A DNA stretch of 64,000 nucleotides from the NCBI RefSeq assembly GCF_001905125.1, contig NZ_LWLE01000023.1, positions 465,398-529,397 on the forward strand, read 5' to 3'. The notes under the pieces were generated by a model. The model saw only the letters and a program-made list of their open reading frames with translations. It ran no database searches and was not told where the DNA came from. This DNA comes from Streptomyces sp. TSRI0281. Its GTDB lineage: Bacteria; Actinomycetota; Actinomycetes; Streptomycetales; Streptomycetaceae. Positions 1 to 8,422 of the stretch are shown here, one piece after another; position 1 is the first letter of the stretch, and each line of letters opens with the position of its first letter. Position numbers and translations under genes: made by a program.

Positions 1-19
1 CGGTGCGCAGGGTGGTCAT
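1..19 (-). CDS. ABC transporter ATP-binding protein, first codons only
   Basis: Only the first six codons are inside the window (M-T-T-L-R-T). The ATG at 17-19 overlaps the TGA of the permease (16-18) in an ATGA arrangement, which signals translational coupling. In FecCD/BtuCD-type operons the gene after the permease is normally the ATPase, so this is inferred from position; no ATPase motif is visible. Confidence 0.5.
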
Positions 20-1059
20 GCGGGGGCTCCTTCGGGGCGGCGGCGGAGCATCCAGAGGAAGAACGGGCCGCCGGTCAGGGCGGTGAGGACGCCGACCGGG
101 ATGTCCTGGGGTGCGGCGATCGTGCGGGCCGCCAGGTCCGCCAGGACCAGGAAGAGCGCGCCGCCGAGCGCGGCCACCGGGAGCAGGGCGCGGTGTCCGG
201 CGCCGACGGCCATCCGGGCCATGTGCGGGACCATCAGGCCGACGAAGCCGATCGCTCCGCTGTACGCGACGAGGGCGCCGGTGAGCAGCGAGGCGAGGAC
301 GAAGACCCCGGCCCGGAAGCGTGCGGTGTCGAGGCCGAGGACGGTGGCGCCCTCCTCGCCGACGAGCAGCAGGTCGAGCGGGCGGGCGAGGGTGAGGAGG
401 AGGGCCGTACCGGCGACGAGGACGGCCGACGGCAGCGCGAGCATGTCCCAGCGGGCGGCGCCGAGGCCGCCGAGGGTCCAGTAGAGGACTTCCTGGAGGT
501 GGTCGGCGCGGGCCGAGGTGACCAGGATGAGGCTGGTGAGGGCGGACAGGATGTAGGAGACGGCGACTCCGGCGAGGACGAGCCGGTTGGTGGTGAGGCC
601 GGATCCGCCGCGGGCCAGCGTGTAGACGAGCAGCAGTGAGGCGAGTGCGCCCACGAAGGCGGCGGCGGGGATGGTGACGGTGGTGGCGATGCCCGCGCCG
701 ACGCCGAGGACGATCACGAGGACCGCGCCGGTGGAGGCGCCGGAGGAGACGCCGAGGAGGAACGGATCGGCGAGCGGGTTGCGTACGAGCGCCTGGAGGA
801 CGGTGCCGATCACGGCGAGTCCGGCGCCGACGACGATGCCGAGCAGGACCCGGGGCAGCCGGACGTCGAGGACGATCGTGCGGAACGGGCCCGGTCCGGC
901 CCGCCCGGTCAGGATGTCCAGGACCTGGCCGGGCGGGATGCGGACGGAGCCGAGGGCGAGCGCGGCGAGTACGGCTGCGCAGAGGACGACGGCGAGGACA
1001 CCGGTGACCAGGGTGTAGCGCAGCAGCCGCCGCGGGGCGGCGGGGGTGCGGCAGCTCAC
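16..1059 (-). CDS. btuC: FecCD-family ABC permease, probably cobalamin uptake
   Basis: The 347-residue product is a polytopic membrane protein of the FecCD/BtuC family, which forms the channel for cobalamin, heme or iron-siderophore import. Family hallmarks seen are an N-terminal helix, the segment DVRLPRVLLGIVVGAGLAVIG, the stretch QALVRNPLADPFLLGVSSGA, and GFVGLMVPHMAR near residue 265. I chose the GTG at 1057-1059 because it overlaps the TGA of the upstream lipoprotein gene (GTGA) and gives the usual family length; the frame stays open upstream but there it runs in an alternative frame of that gene. It is the second gene of a riboswitch-led operon, so cobalamin is the favoured substrate; a siderophore is the alternative. 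Confidence 0.88.
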   Translation of the reverse strand: MSCRTPAAPRRLLRYTLVTGVLAVVLCAAVLAALALGSVRIPPGQVLDILTGRAGPGPFRTIVLDVRLPRVLLGIVVGAGLAVIGTVLQALVRNPLADPFLLGVSSGASTGAVLVIVLGVGAGIATTVTIPAAAFVGALASLLLVYTLARGGSGLTTNRLVLAGVAVSYILSALTSLILVTSARADHLQEVLYWTLGGLGAARWDMLALPSAVLVAGTALLLTLARPLDLLLVGEEGATVLGLDTARFRAGVFVLASLLTGALVAYSGAIGFVGLMVPHMARMAVGAGHRALLPVAALGGALFLVLADLAARTIAAPQDIPVGVLTALTGGPFFLWMLRRRPEGAPA

Positions 1060-2084
1060 GGCGCGGTGGTCGGCTCGCCGGGCGTGCCTTCGGGTATCTC
1101 CGGGTGCAGCTGGGCGGCGAGCTTGCCGACCGCGGCGGGGGCGCGGACGCCGAGGACCGCGTCGGAGAGCGGGAGGACGGCGAACCGCTTGTTCCTGATC
1201 GCGGGGACGTCGGCGAGTGCCGGGTCGTCCAGGAGGCGCTTCTTCTTCTGGGCGACGGTGGTGGCGCCGTAGTCGTAGATGACGATGACGTCGGGCTTGC
1301 GGGCGACGACGTTCTCCCAGGAGGCGTCGCCGAATGCCTTGTCGAGGTCGGCGAAGACGTTGCGGCCGCCGGCCCGGGTGATCAGCTCGTTGCCGATGCC
1401 CTTGCCGCCCGCGGTGAAGGCCGTCTTGTCGCCGCTGTCGTAGACGAAGACGGAGACCGGCTCCACGGACGTGAGCTTCTTCGCCGTGGCGGCGTTGGTG
1501 GCCTTGGCCTCGTCGATCCAGGTTTCGGCGCGGCGGGTGACGCCGAAGGTGTGGCCGACCTCGCGGACCTCCTCGTAGAGGGCGTCCATCGCGGTGTCGC
1601 CCTTGGAGCAGTACTCGGTGTTGAGCCGGGTGTCGATGCCGGACTTCTGGAGCGCCTCGCGGCTGCGGCCGTCGCCCGCGGCGAACGCGGTGGCGTATCC
1701 GCCGTAGACGAAGTCGGGGGTGGCGGCGAGGAGCTGCTCGTACGAGGGGTACTCCTTGGCCAGGACGGGCACGGCCCTGTACTGGCTCTCGTACTTCGGC
1801 AGGACCTTGTCGTCGAGGTAGGCGGTGCCGACCAGGGACTTGGCGAGGCCGAGTTCCAGCATCACTTCGGTGACGTGCTGGTTCATGGTGACGGCGCGCT
1901 TCGGCGGTGCCTTGTACGTCGTGGTGACACCGCAGTTGGTGACGGTGTACGGGAAGCCCGCGGACGACGCGGCTCCCTTGGCCGGGGCCTTGGAGCCGTT
2001 GTCGGCGTCCGTGGCGGAGCAGGCGGTGAGGGCGAGCGGGAGCAGCACGGCGGCGGCGGTGAGCGCGGGGGTGCGCCGGAACAT
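1056..2084 (-). CDS. btuF: Substrate-binding lipoprotein of a cobalamin-type ABC importer
   Basis: This 342-residue lipoprotein has a signal peptide ending in LALTAC (lipid-carrying Cys about residue 22), then a low-complexity linker and a TroA/BtuF-type periplasmic-binding fold. Family features include the early segment VTMNQHVTEVMLELGLAKSLVGTA (residues about 66-89) and the DVIVIYDYGA stretch in the second lobe. It would capture substrate outside the membrane and deliver it to the FecCD permease encoded next. The start has GGAGAG a few bases upstream and lies about 40 bases after a cobalamin riboswitch, which argues for vitamin B12 or a corrinoid. Sequence alone does not exclude iron-siderophore binding. 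Confidence 0.88.
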   Translation of the reverse strand: MFRRTPALTAAAVLLPLALTACSATDADNGSKAPAKGAASSAGFPYTVTNCGVTTTYKAPPKRAVTMNQHVTEVMLELGLAKSLVGTAYLDDKVLPKYESQYRAVPVLAKEYPSYEQLLAATPDFVYGGYATAFAAGDGRSREALQKSGIDTRLNTEYCSKGDTAMDALYEEVREVGHTFGVTRRAETWIDEAKATNAATAKKLTSVEPVSVFVYDSGDKTAFTAGGKGIGNELITRAGGRNVFADLDKAFGDASWENVVARKPDVIVIYDYGATTVAQKKKRLLDDPALADVPAIRNKRFAVLPLSDAVLGVRAPAAVGKLAAQLHPEIPEGTPGEPTTAP

Positions 2085-2124
2085 GGCGGGGCCTCTCCGG
2101 GGGATTTCCGCGTCCCCTGGTCGG

Positions 2125-2265
2125 TGCGAGAAGGCGGCAGGCCAGTTCCTGACTGCCGAGCCCCGGTCCTCGTGGACGGGGTTCGGTCACAGTGGCGGGA
2201 CCGTGCCGGACTCGCACCGGCTTCCTGGGTCCTGCCGCCTCGTTGGGTCTGGGTGCAGTGTGCCA
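2125..2265 (-). ncRNA. Cobalamin (B12) riboswitch
   Basis: Read on the minus strand, the leader of the transporter operon contains the conserved cobalamin-riboswitch core: GGAAGCCGGTGCGAGTCCGG followed at once by CACGGTCCCGCCACTGTGA (2185-2224). A later segment, CAGTCAGGAACTGGCCTGCC (about 2138-2157), sits where the B12-box region is expected. The element ends about 40 bases before the lipoprotein start. By analogy with the class, bound adenosylcobalamin would repress the operon. Exact ends are approximate. Confidence 0.9.
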
Positions 2266-2405
2266 GACGCGGTCGCGGCCCCGGTAAGGCGACCCTCAGT
2301 AGTGTCGGCAGGTCACGGCGTCACCGGGTCGCGGGTGTCGGCGGGTCGCACGTGTCGGCTGGGCACGGGCGTCGGTAGGGCGTGGGCGTCAGCAGGCCAT
2401 GGGCG

Positions 2406-2828
2406 TCAGTAGGTCTCGACGACCTTGACGTCCTCCTCCGCGATCTCGCCGTCCACGATGCGGTACGAGCGGAACTGGAACGGGCCCGCCTCGTCGATGT
2501 CCGCGGTGGAGACGAGGACGTAGTGGGCGCCGGGTTCGTTGGCGTACGTGACGTCGGTGCGGGAGGGGTACGCCTCGGTCGCCGTGTGCGAGTGGTAGAC
2601 GATCACGGGCTCCTCGTCGCGGTCGTCCATCTCGCGGTAGAGCTTGAGGAGGTCCGCCGAGTCGAACTCGTAGAACGTGGGCGAGCGGGCGGCGTTGAGC
2701 ATGGGGATGAACCGTTCGGCGCGCCCCGTTCCGGCCGGTCCCGCGACGACTCCGCACGCCTCGTCGGGGTGGTCGGCGCGGGAGTGGGAGACGATCTGGT
2801 CGAACAGCGCCTGGGTGATGGTCAGCAT
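2406..2828 (-). CDS. M67-family (JAMM/MPN) metallopeptidase
   Basis: The 140-residue protein is a single JAMM/Mov34 domain. The zinc-site pattern is visible as HSHTATEAYPSRTD (about residues 80-93), matching the H-x-H...S-x-x-D signature, with an upstream glutamate in DEACGVV. In actinobacteria this family (Mec+ in mycobacteria) removes a peptide or amino acid from ubiquitin-like sulfur-carrier proteins used by a CysM cysteine synthase; that pathway role is family knowledge, and the partner genes would lie outside the window or be absent. The ATG at 2826-2828 follows the terminator of the permease gene, so it probably has its own promoter. The substrate is unknown. Confidence 0.85.
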   Translation of the reverse strand: MLTITQALFDQIVSHSRADHPDEACGVVAGPAGTGRAERFIPMLNAARSPTFYEFDSADLLKLYREMDDRDEEPVIVYHSHTATEAYPSRTDVTYANEPGAHYVLVSTADIDEAGPFQFRSYRIVDGEIAEEDVKVVETY

Positions 2829-2845
2829 GGCGTCCAGGATAAGCA

Positions 2846-2886
2846 GCGGGCCCGTCCGTACCGAGGAGTGGTACGGACGGGCCCGC
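2846..2886 (-). terminator. Perfect 17-bp hairpin after the permease gene
   Basis: Two perfectly complementary 17-base arms (2846-2862, 2870-2886) are separated by the loop GAGGAGT. The hairpin starts 22 bases beyond the permease stop and ends 18 bases before the JAMM start. There is no U-tract, as is common in Streptomyces. Confidence 0.85.
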
Positions 2887-2908
2887 ATGCTGGACGCCCG
2901 GACGGGGG

Positions 2909-4339
2909 TCACTTCTTGGTGAAGGCCGCGTTCTCCGGGTTGCGGGCCTTGAGCATCAGGTAGGAGACGCCGAGGATCAGGGCCCAGACCGGTGCGCAGT
3001 ACAGCGAGATCCGGGCTTCCTTGTCGATGGCCATCATCACGATGACCATGCCGATGAAGGCGAGCGCGAACACGCTGGTGTACGGGGATCCGGGGGCCCT
3101 GAACGTGGACTGCGGGAGCACGCCCCGGTCCGCCAGGAAGCGGAAGCGGAGCTGGCTGAACAGGATCATGATCCAGGCCCACATGCCGGAGATGGTCGCG
3201 AAGGAGACGACGTAGTTGAACGCCTGCCCCGGCCACTGGTAGTTGATCCATACGCCGACGAGCATCAGCGCGGCCGAGAAGGTGGTGCCGATGAACGGCA
3301 GGCCGTTCTTCGTGAGCTTGGTGAAGGCCCGCGGGCCCTGCCCGTTGAGGGCGAGGTCACGCAGCATGCGGCCGGTGGAGTACATGCCGGAGTTGCAGGA
3401 GGAGAGCGCCGCGGTCAGGACGACGAAGTTGACGACGGCCGCCCCGAGACTGAGGCCCATCTCCTCGAACGCCTTCACGAACGGCGAGACGCCGGGCTTG
3501 AACGTGCTCCACGGCACCACCGAAAGGATCATGATCAACGCGCCGACGTAGAAGACGGCGATGCGCCACGGCACGGTGTTGATCGCCTTGGGCAGGACGG
3601 TCCTGGGGTCCTTGGACTCGCCCGCGGTCACGCCGACGAGTTCGACGGCCAGGAAGGCGAACATCACGATCTGGAGGGTCATCAGCGTGCCGGTGATGCC
3701 CTGGGGGAAGAAGCCGCCGTCATTCCAGAGATTGGCGACGGTCGCGGTGTCGGCGGCGTCGGAGAAGCCGATCGTGAGGACTCCGGCGCAGATGAGAATC
3801 ATGCCGATGATCGCGGTGACCTTGACCATCGAGAACCAGAACTCCAGCTCGCCGAAGAGCTTCACGGAGATCAGGTTGGCGCCGTACAGAATAATCGTGA
3901 AGACCAGTGCGGACAGCCACTGCGGAATGTTCCACCAGTACGTCATATAGGTGGCGGCGGCGGTGACTTCGGTGATTCCGGTGACGACCCAGAAGAGCCA
4001 GTACGTCCAGCCGGTGACGAATCCGAAGAACGGCCCGAGGAATTCACGGGCGTACTCCGAGAAGGAACCGGACACCGGGCGGTACATGAGGAGTTCGCCG
4101 AGGGCCCGCATGATGAAGAAGATGACCAGGCCCGCGATCGCATAGGCCAGGATGAGGCTGGGACCGGCCCGGTCGATGGCCTTGCCCGCACCGAGGAAGA
4201 GCCCGGTCCCGATGGCGCCGCCGATGGCGATCATCTGGATCTGGCGGGCGCCCAGACCGCGCTGGTATCCCTCGCCGCTGTTTCCGGCACCTTCGGCCTC
4301 CCGGCCGGCGTGCCCCTTGTCGACCTCAGCCGATGTCAT
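2909..4339 (-). CDS. Amino-acid permease (APC superfamily, AAT type)
   Basis: The 476-residue protein has a charged N-terminus and about 12 hydrophobic segments. The first membrane segment carries the family signature IAIGGAIGTGLFLGAGKAI, followed by the conserved GELLMYRPVSGSFSEYAREFLG loop (about residues 86-107). This places it among proton-coupled permeases of the GABA/asparagine/cycloserine type. A specific substrate cannot be read from the sequence. The gene is monocistronic: it ends in a strong hairpin and is preceded by a 365-bp region with palindromes that may be operators. Confidence 0.9.
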   Translation of the reverse strand: MTSAEVDKGHAGREAEGAGNSGEGYQRGLGARQIQMIAIGGAIGTGLFLGAGKAIDRAGPSLILAYAIAGLVIFFIMRALGELLMYRPVSGSFSEYAREFLGPFFGFVTGWTYWLFWVVTGITEVTAAATYMTYWWNIPQWLSALVFTIILYGANLISVKLFGELEFWFSMVKVTAIIGMILICAGVLTIGFSDAADTATVANLWNDGGFFPQGITGTLMTLQIVMFAFLAVELVGVTAGESKDPRTVLPKAINTVPWRIAVFYVGALIMILSVVPWSTFKPGVSPFVKAFEEMGLSLGAAVVNFVVLTAALSSCNSGMYSTGRMLRDLALNGQGPRAFTKLTKNGLPFIGTTFSAALMLVGVWINYQWPGQAFNYVVSFATISGMWAWIMILFSQLRFRFLADRGVLPQSTFRAPGSPYTSVFALAFIGMVIVMMAIDKEARISLYCAPVWALILGVSYLMLKARNPENAAFTKK

Positions 4340-4704
4340 GGTGATGCGCCTTTCTCCATGCCGATCCGCGCCTTCGCAGGCTGCGGATCAGGTCCTGATC
4401 CCCCCGGATATGGATGGAGTGCCGTCGGCGTTCGGCCGACTTGTAGCGCCCCCGGGAACAGGGGTGGCGTCCCCGGGTGGTCGTGAAGATTTATCACGGG
4501 CCCCCGGGCGATCCACCGGACATTCTGTGGCGCACACCACAGGAAAAAGCGGACAAGAGTTTCCAGCCGCTGCAAAAAAGGCCGTTCAGGTGACGGGATC
4601 GTTATCCGGATTTGAGCGTCCGCTGAGCGAAGCTCCACATCCCGCCGAAGGCCGGCCCGTCCGGGAATACGGCATGTCCCTCAGGCCATCAGCGTCTCGA
4701 CGCG
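4340..4704. promoter_or_regulatory. Intergenic region with two inverted repeats upstream of the amino-acid permease
   Basis: No gene is evident in this stretch. It holds a palindrome, GGATCAGG-T-CCTGATCC, at 4385-4401, 46 bases before the permease start, and a second inverted repeat, CTGTGG-6 nt-CCACAG, at 4525-4542. Both are plausible transcription-factor sites. Just beyond the DUF2017 stop, 4683-4702 is an imperfect copy of the last codons of that gene. Confidence 0.4.
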
Positions 4705-5289
4705 TCAGGGCATCAGCGACTCGACGAGCGTCTCCTGGAGCGCGCCCAGCCAGAGGTAGGCCATCACCATCGGCTTGCGCGGATCGCTGTCGGGGAGGCG
4801 GTAGAGCGAGCCTTCCTGGCCCTCGTCCTCGTCGGACACCTCCAGACGGGTGCCGATGGTGAGCCGCAGGTCGTTGAGGGCGCCGAGCCAGTTGCGGCAC
4901 TCCTCGGCGGTGAGCGCGAGGACGGCGCCGCCGTCCCCTGAGGGCGTCAGCGCGTCCAGGGTCCGTACGACGGCGAGGGCGTCCTCGCGCTTGCGGGTGC
5001 GCAGGTCGTTCTCGGTGAAGCGGCGGAATTCGGCGGACGCCTCGCGCAGCTCCTTGTCCTCGTCCCCGTACGCCTCGGGGAAGAGCCGGGCCAGGGCGGG
5101 GTCGGCGGGCGGTTCGCTCGGGCCCTCGGCGAAGAGGGCGGCGAGCGGGTCCTCACCCTCGGCGGGCTCGGTGCCCGGACCGATCAGTTCCAGCAGCTGG
5201 ACGGCGAGGGAGCGCAGGATGGAGATCTCGACCTCGTCGAGCGCGACGGCCGCGCCGCCGCCGGGGGTGGCCTCGAAGTGGCCGGCCAT
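4705..5289 (-). CDS. DUF2017 protein
   Basis: This 194-residue soluble protein matches the actinobacterial DUF2017 family: N-terminal VALDEVEISILRSLAVQLLELIG, an acidic linker, and a C-terminal helical part with the motif LTAEECRNWLGALNDLRLTIGTRL (about residues 124-147). DUF2017 genes almost always follow clpS, as here (69-bp gap), which suggests a link to adaptor-dependent proteolysis. No catalytic motif is seen and no function is established to my knowledge. Confidence 0.85.
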   Translation of the reverse strand: MAGHFEATPGGGAAVALDEVEISILRSLAVQLLELIGPGTEPAEGEDPLAALFAEGPSEPPADPALARLFPEAYGDEDKELREASAEFRRFTENDLRTRKREDALAVVRTLDALTPSGDGGAVLALTAEECRNWLGALNDLRLTIGTRLEVSDEDEGQEGSLYRLPDSDPRKPMVMAYLWLGALQETLVESLMP

Positions 5290-5358
5290 GGATTCTCCGA
5301 TGGTGGGTCGGGCGGGGCAGGGGGCGGTACGGGAGCGTGGTGGACGCGCGGCGCGGGG

Positions 5359-5667
5359 CTAGTTGCGGTCCTGGGTCAGGGTCGCCCAGAGGCCGTAGCC
5401 GTGCATGGCCTGGACATCGCGCTCCATCTCCTCGCGGCTTCCGCTGGAGACGACGGCGCGGCCCTTCTGGTGCACGTCGAGCATGAGCTTGCGGGCCTTG
5501 TCCTTCGGATAACCGAAGTACGCCTGGAAGACATAGGCCACATAGCTCATGAGGTTCACCGGGTCGTTGTGCACCAGCGTCACCCAGGGGACGTCCGGCT
5601 CGGGGACCGCGAAGGTCTCTTCGGCCGACTCTGGACGTTCGATCTCTACGGGGGCAGCAACGCTCAC
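5359..5667 (-). CDS. clpS: ClpS, ATP-dependent Clp protease adaptor
   Basis: The 102-residue protein has a disordered N-terminal tail and the ClpS core: TLVHNDPVNLMSYVAYVF (about residues 30-47), the helix VHQKGRAVVSSGSREEMERDV, and a C-terminal GLWATL strand. ClpS binds N-degron substrates and delivers them to ClpAP/ClpCP in the cytoplasm. Length and motifs are normal. It is divergent from pncB across a short shared promoter region and is followed by DUF2017. Confidence 0.95.
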   Translation of the reverse strand: MSVAAPVEIERPESAEETFAVPEPDVPWVTLVHNDPVNLMSYVAYVFQAYFGYPKDKARKLMLDVHQKGRAVVSSGSREEMERDVQAMHGYGLWATLTQDRN

Positions 5668-5719
5668 CTACCCCATGCTGCCACCCGGAGGGGGTCGGCG
5701 CACAAACGGACCCCACATC

Positions 5720-5749
5720 TCGTCACTCTGACGAAATAGGGGGTAGCAT
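5720..5749. promoter_or_regulatory. Inverted repeat and leaderless-type promoter of pncB
   Basis: A perfect inverted repeat TCGTCA-CTC-TGACGA lies at 5720-5734. A -10-like TAGCAT sits at 5744-5749, so transcription would begin at or next to the pncB ATG (5757). No Shine-Dalgarno sequence is seen, which fits a leaderless mRNA. The repeat covers the expected -35 position and so could be an operator. Confidence 0.5.
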
Positions 5750-5756
5750 CCCAGCC

Positions 5757-7085
5757 ATGAACTCAGCGGACCTTGGGCGACGGGTCGGTGTGCCGTCGAC
5801 CGCACTCTTCACCGACCAGTACGAGCTGACCATGGTGCAGGCCGCCCTGAAGGCCGGCACCGCGGACCGGCGCTCCGTTTTCGAGGCCTTCACACGGCGG
5901 CTGCCGGAGGGGCGGCGCTACGGCGTCGTCGCGGGCACCGGCCGGGTGCTCGACGCGGTGGAGAACTTCCACTTCGACGACGAGATGATCGCCTTCCTGC
6001 GCCAGCAGAACATCGTCGACGAGCCCACACTCGAATGGCTGGCCGGTTACCGCTTCAGCGGCGACATCTGGGGCTACCCGGAGGGCGAGGTGTACTTCCC
6101 CGGCTCGCCGATCCTGCGGGTGGAGGGCTCCTTCGCCGAGTGCGTGCTGCTGGAGACGGTGATCCTGTCGATCCTCAACCACGACTCGGCGATCGCCGCC
6201 GCGGCGTCCCGGATGTCGGCCGCCGCGGGCGGCCGCGGGCTGATCGAGATGGGGGCCCGCCGTACGCACGAGCTGTCGGCCGTCGCCTCGGCGCGCGCCG
6301 CGTACGTGGGCGGCTTCGACACCACCTCGGACCTGGCGGCGGGCTTCCGTTACGGCATCCCGACCGTGGGGACGAGCGCGCACGCCTTCACCCTGCTCCA
6401 CGACAGCGAGCGCGACGCGTTCCAGGCGCAGGTGGACTCGCTGGGCCGGAGCACGACGCTGCTGGTCGACACGTACGACGTGACCGAGGCGGTCCGTACG
6501 GCGGTCGAGGTCGCCGGGCCCGAGCTCGGTGCGGTACGGATCGACTCCGGTGACCTGCTGCTGGTCGCGCACCGGGTGCGGCAGCAGCTGGACGAGCTGG
6601 GCGCCACCGGGACGAAGATCGTGGTGACCTCGGACCTGGACGAGTACGCCATCGCCTCGCTGGCCGCGGCGCCGGTCGACGCCTACGGGGTGGGCACGCA
6701 ACTGGTCACCGGGAGCGGGCAGCCGACCTGCTCCATGGTCTACAAGCTGGTCGCCCGCGCCGGGTCCGCCGATCCCGCGGAGACGATGCGGCCGGTCGCG
6801 AAGAAGTCGCTCGGCGCGAAGTCGTCGGTGGGCGGACGCAAGTGGGCCGCGCGCCGGCTCGACGAGCACGGGGTGGCCGAGGCGGAGGTGGTCGGCACCG
6901 GCCCCGTACCCGAGGAGCTGGCCGGACGGCAGCTGCTGGTGGAGCTGGTGCGGGGCGGCGAGGTCGTCGCCCGCGAACCGCTGGAGGCGGCCCGGGAGCG
7001 GCACGTCACGGCGCTCAAGGGGCTGCCGATGTCGGCGATCCAGCTGTCACGCGGCGAGCCGGTGCTTCCGACCGAATACGTGTGA
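5757..7085 (+). CDS. pncB: Nicotinate phosphoribosyltransferase
   Basis: This 442-residue cytoplasmic enzyme converts nicotinate and PRPP to nicotinate mononucleotide in the Preiss-Handler branch of NAD salvage. Supporting segments are the N-terminal STALFTDQYELTMVQAAL, the central EMGARRTHE and GGFDTTSDLAAGFRYGIPTVGTSAHAF (about residues 163-210), and AVRIDSGDL followed by IVVTSDLDEY, all typical of the family. It lies just upstream of pncA, which makes its substrate nicotinate from nicotinamide. A leaderless start is likely because a -10-like hexamer sits 8 bases before the ATG. Confidence 0.95.
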   Translation: MNSADLGRRVGVPSTALFTDQYELTMVQAALKAGTADRRSVFEAFTRRLPEGRRYGVVAGTGRVLDAVENFHFDDEMIAFLRQQNIVDEPTLEWLAGYRFSGDIWGYPEGEVYFPGSPILRVEGSFAECVLLETVILSILNHDSAIAAAASRMSAAAGGRGLIEMGARRTHELSAVASARAAYVGGFDTTSDLAAGFRYGIPTVGTSAHAFTLLHDSERDAFQAQVDSLGRSTTLLVDTYDVTEAVRTAVEVAGPELGAVRIDSGDLLLVAHRVRQQLDELGATGTKIVVTSDLDEYAIASLAAAPVDAYGVGTQLVTGSGQPTCSMVYKLVARAGSADPAETMRPVAKKSLGAKSSVGGRKWAARRLDEHGVAEAEVVGTGPVPEELAGRQLLVELVRGGEVVAREPLEAARERHVTALKGLPMSAIQLSRGEPVLPTEYV

Positions 7086-7164
7086 GGGGACGGGGGCGGG
7101 GCAGTGGCGACGTACGGCAGGGGCGTCCGGCGTGACCGGGAATGCCCGCGATCGCCGGGTGGGC

Positions 7165-7192
7165 TTGATTGTGCGGGCCAAATCTCTACGCT
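7165..7192 (+). promoter_or_regulatory. Candidate promoter of pncA
   Basis: TTGATT (7165-7170), a 16-base spacer and TACGCT (7187-7192) resemble a housekeeping streptomycete promoter. They lie in the 193-bp gap before pncA, leaving a leader of roughly 80 bases. pncA has its own AAGGA ribosome-binding site. Confidence 0.45.
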
Positions 7193-7278
7193 CGGTGGCG
7201 TCCCGCTCCATGACATCCCCGTGAACCCGTACGCTCACCGCCGAAGCGCCGCCTCTCCCCCACCTAAGGACACCCGCC

Positions 7279-7875
7279 ATGCACCGCGCCTTGATCGTCG
7301 TGGACGTCCAGAACGACTTCTGCGAGGGCGGCAGCCTCGCGGTGGCGGGCGGCGCCGATGTCGCCGCCGCCATCACCGACCTGATCGGCGAGGCCCAGGC
7401 CGGCTACCGCCATGTGGTGGCCACCCGTGACCACCATGTCGACCCGGGTGACCACTTCTCCTCGCAGCCCGACTTCGAGCACTCCTGGCCGGTGCACTGC
7501 GTGGCCGGTACGGAGGGGGTGGGCTTCCACCCCAACTTCGCCCCCGCCGTCGCCTCGGGCGCCATCGACGCCGTCTTCGACAAGGGGGCGTACGCCGCGG
7601 CGTACAGCGGCTTCGAGGGGCTCGACGAGAACGGGGTCGGGCTCGCCCAGTGGCTGCGCGACCGCTCCGTCACCGAGGTCGACGTGGTCGGCATCGCGAC
7701 CGACCACTGCGTCCGGGCCACGGCCCTGGACGCCGCCCGTGAGGGCTTCGCCACCCACGTACTGCTGGAGCTGACCGCCGGGGTCGCCGGGGCGACCACG
7801 GCGCGGGCGCTGGAGGAGCTCCGTACCGCGGGCGTGGAGCTCTCCGGCAAGCCGGTCGTCGCCGGTACCCCGTAG
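7279..7875 (+). CDS. pncA: Nicotinamidase (isochorismatase-like hydrolase)
   Basis: The 198-residue enzyme hydrolyses nicotinamide to nicotinate and ammonia, feeding PncB. The triad is readable: Asp in VVDVQNDF (about residue 10), Lys in VFDKGAYAAAYSGF (about residue 101), and Cys in GIATDHCVRATALDA (about residue 144). Metal-binding residues in DHHVDPGDHFS (about residues 52-62) agree with the family. The pairing with pncB makes nicotinamidase the best call within the isochorismatase family. Confidence 0.93.
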   Translation: MHRALIVVDVQNDFCEGGSLAVAGGADVAAAITDLIGEAQAGYRHVVATRDHHVDPGDHFSSQPDFEHSWPVHCVAGTEGVGFHPNFAPAVASGAIDAVFDKGAYAAAYSGFEGLDENGVGLAQWLRDRSVTEVDVVGIATDHCVRATALDAAREGFATHVLLELTAGVAGATTARALEELRTAGVELSGKPVVAGTP

Positions 7876-7953
7876 GGCGTGTCCGACCCGCCCGCCGGGC
7901 GTTCGGCGGCTTCGCCCGGTGCCCGCAGGACGGGGCTACGCGCGTGGACGGGG

Positions 7954-8298
7954 CTATGCGGCGGGGCGGGCCGGGCCGGCGTATCCGGTGGGCCCCAGCA
8001 GGGCCCGGATGGGGTGCCAGAGCTCCTGGCCGGTCTGGGGCGCCGCCCGCCACAGCAGGCCGTCCGGGTGGTGCAGCACCGCCGTGATCTCGTCCGGCGT
8101 GGGCGGCTGGGCATTGCCGCGGAGATAGACCGCGCGCAGCCCCAGGTTGCGCAGCCGGGTCAGGGCGCGCGCCCGGTTGGCGGCGTGCACGAGCACCCGT
8201 ACCGGGGCTCCGGGCCCGGCTCCGTCCGCCGGGCGCGTCAGGGTGAGTGCCACCACCACCGTGCCGTTGGGCAATCTGCAAAAACCTCCGCCGGCCAT
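7954..8298 (-). CDS. Conserved-looking hypothetical protein, 114 aa
   Basis: I do not recognise a family with a known function. The start ATG (8296-8298) is chosen because a GGGGGAG ribosome-binding site lies 8 bases upstream; a longer reading frame begins at 8352. The product opens with an antiparallel-like stretch (NGTVVVALTLTR), has a basic segment VHAANRARALTRLRNLGLRAVYLRG (about residues 36-60) and ends in a Pro/Gly/Ala tail. No signal peptide or membrane helix is seen. Coding-like codon bias supports a real gene. Confidence 0.65.
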   Translation of the reverse strand: MAGGGFCRLPNGTVVVALTLTRPADGAGPGAPVRVLVHAANRARALTRLRNLGLRAVYLRGNAQPPTPDEITAVLHHPDGLLWRAAPQTGQELWHPIRALLGPTGYAGPARPAA

Positions 8299-8360
8299 GC
8301 TCCGCGCTCCCCCATGAGACGTCGTGTCAATAAGGATATGAACAAGACGCACCTAAACAC

Positions 8361-8396
8361 GATCGGCCGCCGCCCGCTAGAGGGCGACGGCCGATC
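8361..8396 (-). terminator. Hairpin terminator of the M6 protease gene
   Basis: Arms 8361-8375 and 8382-8396 pair over 15 bases with one mismatch around a 6-base loop (GCTAGA). It begins 27 bases after the protease stop. Confidence 0.85.
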
Positions 8397-8422
8397 ATGC
8401 TTTGACCTGCGGTGATACCGGA

